In this document: piece after piece, positions 10,663 to 24,900 of the stretch
Numbering within the stretch: the first letter of the stretch is position 1
How the letters are laid out: every line of letters starts with the position of its first letter
Source: Sipunculus nudus
Lineage: Eukaryota > Annelida > Sipuncula > Golfingiida > Sipunculidae
NCBI GenBank assembly: GCA_026874595.1
Contig: CM049308.1
Span: 92,821,624 to 92,885,623 of the forward strand
Direction: 5' to 3'
Length of the DNA: 64,000 nucleotides
Position numbers and translations under genes: made by a program
The notes under the pieces: model-generated
Database searches by the model: none
Told to the model about the DNA's origin: nothing
Seen by the model: the letters and a program-made list of their open reading frames with translations, nothing else

Positions 10663-13600
10663 GAATCTTGTTTGTAGGCTAATCTTCTCAATAGAAACAA
10701 TTTGTTTGTGTTATAATGGTCGTTTAAACTTACAATAATTGGTTACACTTATTTTGCCATACAGATATGGTTATGGTTTAGGTGGATTTAAGTGGGCTTT
10801 TGTTTAACTTCATCCAATGTAATTGGTTAAACAAGACCAATCAGATAATGCATTGCAAATAGTAAAGCCGAAAACTCTGCTAAGCTACAGCCAAGGTCAA
10901 GTTGAGATGCAGGATGTATTCTGCAAAGAAAGCTTGTAGCATCTGTACAGCTGTGAAGAAAAAGAAAACTGCCATTAGTCAATACTGTACTATAAGGGAC
11001 AAAACCCCATCAGCAAGGTAGAATGTTTGTAGATACATGTATACATACCCCAACCACATATGTAACATATTCATAGACCAAAAAATTCCAAGGCATGTCT
11101 TGAGTGAATTTTATGGGGCCAAGTGCTGTTTTAATTAATAAACCATATCATAAAACTAAAATATATTCACACCATAGATGTTGGGCAAACACTGTTAGAA
11201 TGACTTGATCCCAGTTGTGTAAAACATTGTAGTACCCATGTATGGTTACACCATGGAAAGATTGGTTATTTATATCTGGTTCCCAAATCAAACCTCTCCA
11301 TGTTCAGTCATCTGAAGAATTTATATGGGTTCCCAAGGCTGTTGAATTCCTAGAAATTTTGGGGGTTTGAATGATATACTGGGAAAATTGTTAACATTGC
11401 ACAGTCTTTCTGGAATCTGTTGGTCATATGCTGCTACCTGCAGGAATAGTTAATTAGACCCAGAGTTGTGCAGTCTTTGGACTGGGATGTTTCATTAATC
11501 TACAAGATGGTCCTTTTATTCAGGAAACCTTTATATGTTAACCTAATAAAAACATTTTCTGATTTCTAAAATGTAAACATAAAACCAGTCTGTTTTAACA
11601 TGATAATAGTAATAATTTCTTGAAAATTGGTTTTATAAAACAGAAAATCATATTGATTACTGGATTTTGAAATGAAAATTTTTTAAAATAAGATAGCCCA
11701 AGGTGTGGGAATCCTGATATAGAAGTTTAATACCCGTGTTATGTTTATGCAGTGGTCTAAGGACCCTAGCCTACCTCAGATCAACTTACCTCCCCTGTTA
11801 AATAGATGGTAGGTCTTGTTGCCAAGGAGAACAGCATTTTACAGAGGAAGAAATAAGGACAAATATTTAAGCATACTGGAGATTGTTTGTTTTGTCAGGA
11901 TTATATCACATCACAATTTTGTACGTTGCATTGTGAACAGATTTGTTTATTAGGTTGGTTTAACAGTAATATGCCAGTTGATTTGTCGCATGTGAGTTTG
12001 CAGTGAGGAAATGAAGACACTAACTTGAGCACACTCAAGAATCAGTTGTGTTGTCAGGGTTTGTGATCACAATTCTCATCTGGTAATATGAATTACTACA
12101 TTGTAATATGTGCATTTTGTTACATTGTCTTAACTATAATATGAAGATGACTGTTTATGTAAAAAATGGGATCATTGAGGTTAAGAAAATTGAAGGACAC
12201 TTGACACATTATCTTTGTTGTAATCTTGTAAAGTTTGGTGTCTGTAGGCACACTTGTAAATAAAACCACACTGTTATTGTCTATTTATCAACTTTGTAAT
12301 TTAAATTACCACTGTTTGTAAACAATCTATCCATCACTACTAATTCATGTTGATTTACAAAGAGAAGTTTGCCTAGTGGTTATAGCTGTATGTGAGGTTT
12401 GCAGGTATTGATGGCAACTTACAACGCATTTTGTGGCATTTTGGTAAGACTTGGGAAGAAGCAAACGGTAGGAGACTGTTGTTGGGCTCCGTTTCCAATG
12501 TATATCAGAGATTGTTCAAATTACTTGTACAGAGGGGTCTACACATGAGGTTTGTATATACATGAAGGTGGACACTGCTTGGAATTCATGGCATTTTGGA
12601 CATGATTAATAGTACCGGTAATGCTTGAAAGGAGCTGTGCAGTGTTTGTACACGTACCAAGTGCAAAGAGCACTCAGGAAAGAAAGAACAGGTGTCTGCT
12701 GCCTGAAGCTAAGATTCTTTATGTATGCAATGCATGTTGAGAGATTTTGTATGTGCCGGCACAGTGACATGCATATGGTCTCTGTGTCGCTCTTGGATAC
12801 CAGACAGAACCAGCAAACAGCGGTTCATCATGAAACGATTTGTTCTGCTGGATACGCATTCCACATCCCAGATCCGTACATAAGGAATCTTAGCTTTCAA
12901 GCTGTGAATATATCCCCTGCATTTTGTGGAGGTTATAAAAGGGACTGAATTTAAGGATTATTTTTGTAATGATGTAACAAAACATCTGTAAAGATCTGTG
13001 CTAGAACAACATCACAGAATATGTGGTTTCTAAATGCAAATACCTGCATGTCATAAGTATTTTGCATATCCTTTCTTTGTTCACAGGTGAGCCTGTTTTA
13101 ACAAGTTCACAAAGATCAGCAGGGTTTAATAGCTTGTTTGGATCAGTTAAGCATGGGAAAAACTAAGGGCCAGTAACTTGAGGTCATTATTAAATAATTT
13201 TCCCCTTAAAAATACCAAGATAAACAATGTTGCAGTATCTTTGATGGACAGTTATAAAAATCATCTGTGATGTATAGTTGTTTGTTCACAGTAATATTTA
13301 AGAGGAAGGATTTTAACAAGTAATGGCAGAGGGTGGGGAAGGTAGCATAAATATTAAAGAGGTATGTAAGAAACTGAGAAACCTTAACTTAAACAAAGGT
13401 ACACACAGCAAGAACCATGGAAGACTTGGACAAGTAAATATAGAGGCAGAGTGGTCATGTGTACACAAGCAGACCAGAAACTCATAATGAATGTTGATCA
13501 GGAGGATGACATTGGCCAGTCAGGTTTTATGTATATAGACCAGGTTGATGATTAGGAACAGTTAAGGGTTTATGGTTTATGGATGTAGACGAGGAGGATG

Positions 13601-14340
13601 CTCATGAAGAGTGAAGGGTTTTGACAATGGGTGTAGATGAGGAGGATGCTCATGAAGAGTGAAGGGTTTTGACAATGGGTGTAGATGAGGAGGATGCTCA
13701 TGAAGAGTGAAGGGTTTTGACAATGGGTGTAGATGAGGAGGATGCTCATGAAGAGTGAAGGGTTTTGACCATGGGTTTTAAAAGAGTTGAAGAAACTGAA
13801 AGGATTTGTAGTATTTGAAGGCTTTGTCTGTTAAAAGCTGTTTCAAGTTGAGTCTGTGATCTGAATGTGGCTGCTACCTTGTCCATGTTGTAACAGTGCA
13901 AGACATTGGTCAGTGTGCCCAGGGACTTTGTATGTGCATTCCATGTTGTTGGGTGAGATGTTACAATGTTTGGGTGGTAATTATCTGGATTTCATTAATT
14001 ACTAAGTAATTTGTGTAATTTGCAGTTATTATCATCATTTAAAATGGAATATTGCTTTCACCAGACTTAAATGAAGGTAGACCATAAATAAAATCTATGC
14101 TGCAGAACTGAAGCCTGCTGCCATATTTTCTTTTACATTCATTAGATGTTGCTCACAGTTGCAAGTGGAACGCCAGAAAATTCCCAAAGTTGAGCCAGCC
14201 CACTGCCATAACAAGTAGACAATGGAAACTTTGCTCATCTTAATGTACAGTATCCTAAGTTGTGCCGGGAAATTTTTTTATATTAAATTTGTCATATTAT
14301 GTAGTTCTTTTCATGCAGGCTGTAGAGGTAATAAAAGTAT
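10663..14340 (+). other. BAZ1A 3' untranslated/downstream region
   Basis: No coding frame here is convincing. AATAAA-type candidates for cleavage occur near 12257, near 14088 and around 14330 (AATAAA/ATAAAA), so the 3' UTR could be short or about 3.7 kb. A 48-bp tandem repeat lies at 13583-13775. Confidence 0.4.
13583..13775. repeat. 48-bp tandem repeat
   Basis: About four copies of a 48-bp unit containing GAGGAGGATGCTCATGAAGA and GGGTTTTGACAATGG, nearly identical. It lies downstream of BAZ1A, possibly in a long 3' UTR. A degenerate related stretch precedes it from about 13490. Confidence 0.93.
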
Positions 14341-17300
14341 TTATTACTGAATCTTTTTTTTTTCATTCAAGGATTCAGAGAGTCCTTTCAAATAAGAGGA
14401 ATTGTATAAATACGAGCTGAGGTTGGATATGGGAAGCACAAGCTTGCAACCAATATTGATACCCTGCATAAAAATAACCCTGTCCCCTCTCTTTGCCAAT
14501 CACACACATTCCCAATGCAGCAGGTACACTGCCAAAGTATGCAGGATTCACCTGAGCAAAAGACTGATACCATCACATCATTAGGTGAAAGTAGAAAACT
14601 ATTTTTAGCACATGAAATAGCCAAGCATTGCGGATGCTGGAAAAGCAGCCACCAAATTAAATATAATAAGAAATAATTTCAACACTTAGCTTCACAAGAT
14701 TTGTTCTGTGCCGTTCTGACACTAACACCCCTGCTTGTGCCAGGTCAAATAATCACTGGCTGAGATCACTAAAATGCTGTACCCATATCCATATCATTAA
14801 CCCTTATATGCAAATTCATGTAGCTGAATATGAAGTATTTGGAGAGATTTTTTAAAGAATTCTGAAACCACTGAACAAGTTTTAATTGTACTGCAAAAAA
14901 AAAAGAGAAACGCATGACATTTAGAGCAATGCCATTTATTATGCACCCCTATATGTCATCAAACACAACAGTGCATATGTAATAATGTATTTTTATACAA
15001 TACTAAATATATTTCCCTAGAGTACTGCATTGAAACCTGAGATTAAGAGAAAACGCAACCCTACATGCATAGGTGCTGCTTGGTTAACACACCCTTAACC
15101 ACATATTATCTAAACTTAACACTGAAGGCACCAGATGTTTGGTTGGTTTGCCATATGGATAAATTGTGAGTATACAAGTTTTTCTTCTGTTACAATTGGG
15201 TGTGCTACTTTTAAATTGTTGATGTTCATTATTATTTGCAGTAATACCTAAATTGCTTATCAGCGCCATCTGTGAATTAAGGAAGGTAACCGAGGGAGAT
15301 GTTCATCCTGGAAAAGAATAAATACAATGGTATATAATATATGGTAAAAATATAATTTTTTTTTCGAATGTGACCATTATATGGCACTTTCAAATAAAAG
15401 AGGGGTCACCTCCATTAATTATTATTCCAAAGCATTTGACGGACCCTTTAAGGTATTAATGTCCATAAATGTGTAGTAATTCTGTGATCACATTTCTCTG
15501 CCAGGTGGTATTTATCAGCACAACTCTTTCTTACAGTTCTTTTCAAATAACCATACCTCTCTTGAGCTGTACTACAGATGCAAACTCTGAAGATGGATGA
15601 CCCACCTCTACTACCACAAGTACATCCCAGTACATTTGCCCATCTCCATTAAGCCCAAGACCAAATTGGACTTTCGGACACAAGCTGGTATTTAAGCATG
15701 GGTTGAAATCAGTTCACAGTCAAGATAATGCCTGATCCATGAAGGAATCTGTAATTCAACTGGATCTCACTGAGACTGTTGTGTATTCACATGAGACCTC
15801 CAATACTGACGCTACAGTATACCTAACTCTGTGGCCCATGGAAAAAGATACAACACTCGTACATAACGTTTACCAGCCACACATGCATAAGTTAACAGAC
15901 TGATATACTCATGGAGAAATAAACCTTCCTGATATACTATAACCATGAACATTTTGCCAGGGCTACTGGTATCCCTGTATTTAATCATAGGATATGAAAA
16001 TAGGATCAGCAACAGATGTTTATCCATATTTCCACAGCCTATGATCTTAATCTTCGAAAAAAAAATTGATAGATTCATCACTCTCAGGGTTGTGCAATCA
16101 AAGAGTAAATTAACAGAAGCAAGCGTATTTATGCTTGGCTCAAACACAGGCCAAGGGTTACCCACTAAATGCCTATGTCACAGTGTCTGCAGGCCAGCCC
16201 AAAACACCAGGTGGGACGGCATGTGATGGTAATATCAGGACCAGTCTATTCTTAAGAAGGGGTAACTTACAGTTAATGATAATGTTAGTGAATGTTGTTT
16301 ACTTTCACAAAGTATCCTTCTGTTCAATACTCTTTCACAATCAGTATATTCTCATTTTAGGCTGGTAAATTCACATTTACATGCAAAACTGGATGCACAA
16401 CTCTGAATCTGTCAATACATATTAGAATATCTTGCCAACAAAAAGACTAACAAGCAAATTGGTAAACACTGGTGAAAGTATAAACTCCTTTGCAGAATAT
16501 AAAAAAGATGAACAAGGATGAGACAGGTATGCAAGATACAAGAACTTAATAATGATCTCGATTAATGCAAGGATGTAATGACACATCATCTCATGGTGTG
16601 ATGCCTGTCCTGACACTGGGCACATGGTGCCATACAATCAACTACTCACTGATTTGAGGAAGATGACCAAACTTCTTGGAACTTCTTTAAAAACCTTATA
16701 ATTCAAAAGTTCATTTTCCTATTTAGGGTTGGCAGCAGCCTACTGAGAAGACTTTTTCACAGACTTTTAGTTGGTTAACAATGATAACACTTTGAATTTG
16801 GTCTTTATAACCTTGTTTTATAGCTGATCTGAATACACTACTAATACAAATTTTACAGAAAACAATCAATGATAACATACATAATGAACCTGAATTGAAA
16901 TGACCATGAATATGGATTTATTGAATGCTGTCCGTTACAGCTAGGAATGCCAAGCCCTTTCAAACTGATATTCAGCTACAGTCGCCATAGATACCTCGTG
17001 TCCTGAACTTTTCCATGATGTCCCTTAAAAATCACAAAATTCCATGAATTTTCATGACCCTGCTTTTGCCTGTGCTGTTCAGCATAAACGGCCAATGAAT
17101 CTCAGCCCCTTAGTTTACTCTTTCAAACCAATGATGTTACACCTCATGCAACTTAAATATGCCACTGAGAGACCCTGTCTCATGGACATGAATACATCTG
17201 AACATACTGACACAATGTTAGACTTTGTATTGTGATAAATCTGTGCACTGACATCAAGACGGATAAATTAAATGCATAAAATAACTGAAAGACATGTTGA

Positions 17301-18698
17301 AAGGTTTTGTTGAAGGAGAAGGGATTGATTTATTAAAAGTGAGGAGGGGTGTTATAACATCACTTCCTACACCCTTGGCCTGCCACTTGTTTTTCCGCAT
17401 TTGAGTAGATAATAACAGATCTTGATATTTTATAGGCAAAGTTGCACTCATCCACTGAAAAACGACCTTGTATTCCAACCACTTGCAAATAAATACTGTA
17501 AACATATTTACAATGTAATGAGATGTTTCAGTACTGTATACATACACAGTACAGAGAAGATGACCAACATTCACATTTTCTGATACAATCAGCTTTTCTC
17601 CACTTGCTCAAATGTAACAGATAACTTCAAAACAAAGTATATGAAACTGTATGAAAAATAAACAGTTCACCACATGTAGAATGTTTTATATTCATGGTAT
17701 GGCCTACTTTACAGATTATCAACATATGAAGCAAACTGAAGTAGTATAACTCATGCATTTAGCTGTAACCAATTTAGCAGACATACTTTGTCTGAATATT
17801 GTGACCATGCCAGTTTGGTCATCTGGCAAACACCTGCAGAGATCTGGTTTAATATTGTGAAATCTGAGTTTTCTTGGAGGGAAATGCATCACAGGTGTTA
17901 AGTAGGTTTTGTGTATATGTGGCCTTAAAATTTTCAACTAAGCATGTAAATTACAAAGGTATGCAAGTTTTCTGACTCAAGGTTCCGCACAAAATTCACT
18001 TAAAGAAAACATATGTATATAAATCTGCAATTTTACAGTAATTAATATGTTTTGCCCTCATTAGTGTAGTACATACAAAAAGTTCACACTGCTCATGACT
18101 AAAATGAAGCTCATTTGGAGGTGTGCATATTCTATAAAATAAATAAAAAAAATTTTTTTTTAATTGTGGAATTATATTTAATCAACTTTTTATTCTACAA
18201 TGGCTTCTACAACTGAGAACACTGGTAAACTGATGAATTAGCAATTATAATAATATAAGCCATAATTCACATTAATAATCCTCATCAGGTTTCACCTAGG
18301 AAAGTATCAAAACACTGACAGACCTCTATAGTAAATTTTATCATATGCAAACAAGTGTAGGAATAATTCTTGCTTCACTAGTCAGATCTCAATGTGAGAT
18401 AAGGATTTCATAGAAGAAAATATATCACAAAACTTATTTTAATGCTGAGTACACAGTTTTCAGCACAAGTCCCAATACTTAGCTAGTAATATATATACAG
18501 TGTATATATTTACTTAGTAATGGGTATGAAAGAGATGTAATGATTTCCATCTGATGCGAGAAAAATTAAATATTTTCTCCATGATTTACACTAATGTTAT
18601 CATGTTATTTTGGGTAAGACTGGTTCAGTTTATACCACAAATGTTCCCTGGATTATAACATTAACAATAATGCAAGAATTACAAGTTGTTTCTAATGG
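14341..18698. other. Convergent intergenic/3' UTR stretch
   Basis: AT-rich sequence between the BAZ1A 3' end and the ATG14 stop. Open frames are short, unrelated to families I know and without codon bias. AATAAA-type sites on the minus strand (TTTATT on +, for example near 18190) could end ATG14 mRNA. Confidence 0.4.
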
Positions 18699-18999
18699 TC
18701 ATGAGTCTGATCTGAAACCTCGCCAGAAAGATGCTACGGAAGCTGCTGCTGATGACATCAGGCCCCCTGCGGTGCTGGTAATGGTACTGAGTTGTGTTGA
18801 GCTGTCCGAACTTGTATCACCTCCACTTTCGCACCCTCTGGCTGTCATGTCAGCCTCTGGCAGAGTGACCGGGACTCGCTCCCAGTCAGCACCAGCGCCA
18901 TCTATTTCCTCACCCTCTGACATGTCAGGATCACTCTCCTCACAGCTATTATCATAAAGGACTTTCAGGATGTCTGAATGCACTTCATATGGACCAGAT
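18699..18999 (-). CDS. ATG14: ATG14 terminal exon (BATS region)
   Basis: It begins after CTGTTTTAG and encodes SGPYEVHSDILKVLYD, an acidic stretch, WERVP, and a C-terminal amphipathic segment SSAAASVASFWRGF followed by RSDS and TGA. Aromatic residues are retained in the tail as in the BATS membrane-sensing helix. The first 47 nt and the acceptor are the source of the adjoining 66-bp tandem array. Confidence 0.95.
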
Positions 19000-21900
19000 C
19001 TAAAACAGCATAAACACACATAAAGGCTTGTCAGAATGTCTGAATGTACTTCATATGGGCCAGATCTAAAACAGCATAAACACACACAAAGGCTTGTCAG
19101 AATGTCTGAATGTACTTCATATGGGCCAGATCTAAAACAGTATAAACACACATAAAGGCTTGTCAGAATGTCTGAATGTACTTCATATGAGCCAGATCTA
19201 AAACAGCATAAACACACATAAAGGCTTGTCAGAATGTCTGAATGCACTTCATATGGGCCAGATCTAAAACAGCATAAACACACATAAAGGCTTGTCAGAA
19301 TGTCTGAATGCACTTCATATGGGCCAGATCTAAAACAGCATAAACACACATAAAGGCTTGTCAGAATGTCTGAATGCACTTCATATGGGCCAGATCTAAA
19401 ACAGCATAAACACACATAAAGGCTTGTCAGAATGTCTGAATGTACTTCATATGGGCCAGATCTAAAACAGCATAAACACACATATAGGCTTGTCAGAATG
19501 TCTGAATGTACTTCATATGGGCCAGATCTAAAACAGTATAAACACACATAAAGGCTTGTCAGAATGTCTGAATGTACTTCATATGGGCCAGATCTAAAAC
19601 AGCATAAACACACACAAAGGCTTGTTAGAATGTCTGAATGTACTTCTTATGGGCCAGATCTAAAACAGCATTAACACACATAAAGGCTTGTCAGAATGTC
19701 TGAATGTACTTCATATGGGCCAGATCTAAAACAGTATAAACACACATAAAGGCTTGTCAGAATGTCTGAATGTACTTCATATGGGCCAGATCTAAAACAG
19801 CATAAACATACATAAAGGCTTGTCAGAAAGTCTGAATGTACTTCATATGGACCAGATCTAAAACAGTATAAACACACATAAAGGCTTGTCAGGATGTCTG
19901 AATGTACTTCATATGGACCAGATCTAAAACAGCATAAACACACACAAAGGCTTGTCAGGATGTCTGAATGTACTTCATATCGACCAGATCTAAAACAGCA
20001 TAAACACACAAAGGCTTGTCAGAATGTCTGAATGTACTTCATATGGACCAGATCTAAAACAGCATAAACACACACAAAGGCTTGTCAGAATGTCTGAATG
20101 TACTTCATATGGACCAGATCTAAAACAGCATAAACACACACAAAGGCTTGTCAGAATGTCTGAATGTACTTCATATGGGCCAGATCTAAAACAGCATAAA
20201 CACACACAAAGGCTTGTCAGGATGTCTAAATGTACTTCATATGGGCCAGATCTAAAACAGCATAAACACACATAAAGGCTTGTCAGGATGTCTGAATGTA
20301 CTTCATATGGGCCAGATCTAAAACAGCATAAACACACACAAAGGCTTGTCAGGATGTCTGAATGTACTTCATATGGGCCAGATCTAAAACAGCATAAACA
20401 CACACAAAGGCTTGTCAGCATGTGTGAATGTACTTCATATGGGCCAGATCTAAAACAGCATAAACACACATAAAGGCTTGTCAGCATGTCTGAATGTACT
20501 TCATATGGGCCAGATCTACAACAGCATAAACACACAGAAAGGCTTGTCAGAATGTCTGGATGTACTTCATATGGGCCAGATCTAAAACAGCATTAAAACA
20601 CATAAAGGCTTGTCAGAATGTCTGAATGTACTTCATATGGGCCAGATCTAAAACAGCATAAACACACAAAGGCTTGTCAGAATGTCTGAATGCACTTCAT
20701 ATGGGCCAGATCTAAAACAGCATAAACACACATAAAGGCTTGTCAGGATGTCTGAATGTACTTCATATGGACCAGATCTAAAACAGCATAAACACACACA
20801 AAGGCTTGTCAGAATGTCTGAATGTACTTCATATGGGCCAGATCTAAAACAGCATAAACACACATAAAGGCTTGTCAGGATGTCTGAATGTACTTCATAT
20901 GGGCCAGATCTAAAACAGCATAAACACACATAAAGGCTTGTCAGGATGTCTGAATGTACTTCATATGGGCCAGATCTAAAACAGCATAAACACACACAAA
21001 GGCTTGTCAGGATGTCTGAATGTACTTCATATGGGCCAGATCTAAAACAGCATAAACACACACAAAGGCTTGTCAGCATGTGTGAATGTACTTCATATGG
21101 GCCAGATCTAAAACAGCATAAACACACATAAAGGCTTGTCAGCATGTCTGAATGTACTTCATATGGGCCAGATCTACAACAGCATAAACACACATAAAGG
21201 CTTGTCAGAATGTCTGAATGTACTTCAAATGGACCAGATCTAAAACAGTATAAACACACATAAAGGCTTGTCAGAATGTCTGAATGTACTTCATATGGGC
21301 CAGATCTAAAACAGCATAAACACACATAAAGGCTTGTCAGAATGTCTGAATGTACTTCAAATGGACCAGATCTAAAACAGTATAAACACACATAAAGGCT
21401 TGTCAGAATGTCTGAATGTACTTCATATGGACCAGATCTAAAACAGCATAAACACACACAAAGGCTTGTCAGGATGTCTGAATGTACTTCATATGGACCA
21501 GATCTAAAACAGCATAAACACACAAAGGCTTGTCAGAATGTCTGAATGTACTTCATATGGACCAGATCTAAAACAGCATAAACACACACAAAGGCTTGTC
21601 AGAATGTCTGAATGTACTTCATATGGACCAGATCAAAAACAGCATAAACACACACAAAGGCTTGTCAGAATGTCTGAATGTACTTCATATGGGCCAGATC
21701 TAAAACAGCATAAACACACACAAAGGCTTGTCAGGATGTCTGAATGTACTTCATATGGGCCAGATCTAAAACAGCATAAACACACATAAAGGCTTGTCAG
21801 GATGTCTGAATGTACTTCATATGGGCCAGATCTAAAACAGCATAAACACACATAAAGGCTTGTCAGGATGTCTGAATGTACTTCATATGGGCCAGATCTA

Positions 21901-24900
21901 AAACAGCATAAACACACACAAAGGCTTGTCAGGATGTCTGAATGTACTTCATATGGGCCAGATCTAAAACAGCATAAACACACAAAAGCTTGTCAGCAGG
22001 TCTGAATGTACTTCATATGGGCCAGATCTAAAACAGCATAAACACACATAAAGGCTTGTCAGCATGTCTGAATGTACTTCATATGGGCCAGATCTACAAC
22101 AGCATTAACACACAGAAAGGCTTGTCAGAATGTCTGGATGTACTTCATATGGGCCAGATCTAAAACAGCATTAAAACACATAAAGGCTTGTCAGAATGTC
22201 TGAATGTACTTCATATGGGCCAGATCTAGAACAGCATAAACACACAAAGGCTTGTCAGAATGTCTGAATGCACTTCATATGGGCCAGATCTAAAACAGCA
22301 TAAACACACATAAAGGCTTGTCAGAATGTCTGAATGCACTTCATATGGGCCAGATCTAAAACAGCATAAACACACATAAAGGCTTGTCAGAATGTCTGAA
22401 TGCACTTCATATGGGCCAGATCTAAAACAGCATAAACACACATAAAGGCTTGTCAGAATGTCTGAATGCACTTCATATGGGCCAGATCTAAAACAGCATA
22501 AACACACATAAAGACTTGTCAGGATGTCTGATTGCACTTCATATGGGCCAGATCTAAAACAGCATAAACACACATAAAGGCTTGTCAGAATGTCTGAATG
22601 TACTTCATATGGGCCAGATCTAAAACAGCATAAACACACATAAAGGCTTGTCAGAATGTCTGAATGTACTTCACAAGGTCCAGACCTAAAACAGTATAAA
22701 TATGAGTGAGGACTTGTCAGGATGTCCGTATGAACTTTATACAGACCAGATCTAAAACAGTATAAACACACATGATGGCTTGTCAGAATGTCTGAATGTA
22801 CTTCACAAGGTCCAGATCTAAAACAGTATAAATATGAGTGATGACTTGTCAGGATGTCTGAATGAACTTCATACAGACCAGATCTAAAACAGTATAAATA
22901 CACATGATGGCTTGTCAGAATGTCTGAATGCACTTCATATGGGCCAGATCTAAAACAGCATAAACACACATAAAGGCTTGTCAGGATGTCTGAATGCACT
23001 TCATATGGGCCAGATCTAAAACAGCATAAATGCACAGGATGGCTTGTCAGGATGTCTGAATCTCTTTCATAAGGTCCACATATAAAACAGTATAAATACA
23101 AAAGGTTTGAATGTACTTCACAAGGTCCAGATCTAAAGTAGCAGAAATACACAAGCCAAGGTCAGCCAGTCAGAATGTCTGAATGTACTTCATAAGGTCT
23201 ATATCTAAAACAGTATAAATACACATGATGGCTTGTCAGAATGTCTAAAGGTACTTCATAAGGTCCATATATAAAACAGTATAAATACACAAGATAGCTT
23301 GTCAGAATGTCTGAAGGTACTTCATAAAGGTCCATATATAAAACAGTATAAATACACAAGGTCAGAATGTCTGAATGTACATTATGAATGTACTTCACAA
23401 GGTCCAGATCTTAAACAGTATAAATATGAGTGATGACTTGTCAGGATGTCTGAATGAACTTCATACAGACCAGATCTAAAACAGTATAAATACACATGAT
23501 GGTTTGTCAGAATGTCTGAATATACTCATAAGGTCCATATCTTAAACAGCATAAATACACATGAAGTTTTGTCAGGATGTCTGAATATCTTTCATAAGGT
23601 CCATATATATAAAACAGTATAAATACACAAGGTTAGAATCTCTGAATGTCTTTCATAAGGTCCATAAATAAAACAGTATAAATACACAAGGTCAGAACGT
23701 CTGAATGTGCTTCACAAGGTCCAGATCTTAAACAGTATAAATACACATGATGGCTTGTCAGAATGTCTGAAGGTACTTCATACAGACCAGATCTAAAACA
23801 GTATAAATACACATGATGGCTTGTCAGGATGTCTGAATATACTCATAAGGTCCATATCTAAAACAGTATAAATACACAAGATTAGAATCTCTGAATGTAC
23901 TTCATACAGACCAGATCTAAAACAGTATAAATACACATGATGGCTTGTCAGGATGTCTGAATGTCTTTCATGAGGTCCAGATCTTAAAAAGTATAAATAC
24001 ACAAGGTCTGAATGTACTTCACAAGGTCCAGATCTAAAAATAGTATATAGGGGCATATAGCCTCTGTTAGAGCTTACCTGCCAAGATCAGGTGCCTCTAA
24101 CAGCAGAAGAGTGTTGTGTATTGAGAGGACTGGATTAAGCTGGCCTGGGTCGATATTTTGTGAGAAACATAACAGCAATATGTTCTGATTCAGGCGCCGC
24201 ACAGCACGTTGGAATTGTTTTTCTGTCAATTCTTTACTGCAAAATTCACTGAAATACCAAACATACAATGAAACAAGGCCTACAGGCCTAATGCAAACCT
24301 GTGCAAAGTTTGGGAGTATGAATGGAGGTTTATTTTTAAAATTTAATATTGATCCTTTTAAGTCCTGCATATCTACCTTAGTCATTATGATTTCACCAAA
24401 ATGGACATTTCAGACCAGCAAGTTTCAGACTAGGACATTTTAAAACTAGAATATTGGTAGTCGACAAGTGACTATGTGTATCCACAGAAATCAGAGTGAT
24501 ACAGTTGAAGTGAGGCATGGATTAAGTGGCAAGGGGAATAGAATGAGGTGTGTTTCATATTAGCATGGATGTCTGCAGCGTAAACGTGAATGTAGGTGGT
24601 GCCACCTGTCATAAAATCGAGAAAATTGTCCAGGATGTATAAACCTGCAAAATTTCAGGTGAATAAGTCAAACCACTGCTGAGATATGAGCAATTTTATC
24701 CCAAGGCAGATGAACAGATGGACGCTGTGCATAAATGGTTGCAGGTGGCGCCACCAGTTTTGCCCATGATGAAGAGCTATGTGAGATATATACACATGCA
24801 AAATTTTGGCCAAATCGTTCAAACAGTTCCCGAGATATGAGCTTGGATGTATGCACAGTAAATGTGAATGTAGGTGGCGCCACCTTTCAGAAAATCGAGA

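Noticed and set aside
12625-12948. 107-codon plus-strand frame downstream of BAZ1A.
   Set aside because: No family resemblance, no splice context, and it lies in the probable 3' UTR; likely chance.
20024-21789. Plus-strand open frames reading MSECTSYGPDLKQHKHTQRL.
   Set aside because: They are the antisense of the 66-bp array; the sense frame is explained by the ATG14 exon.
19000-24040. CRISPR-like array.
   Set aside because: Units are contiguous 66-bp tandem copies with no unique spacers, in an animal intron.
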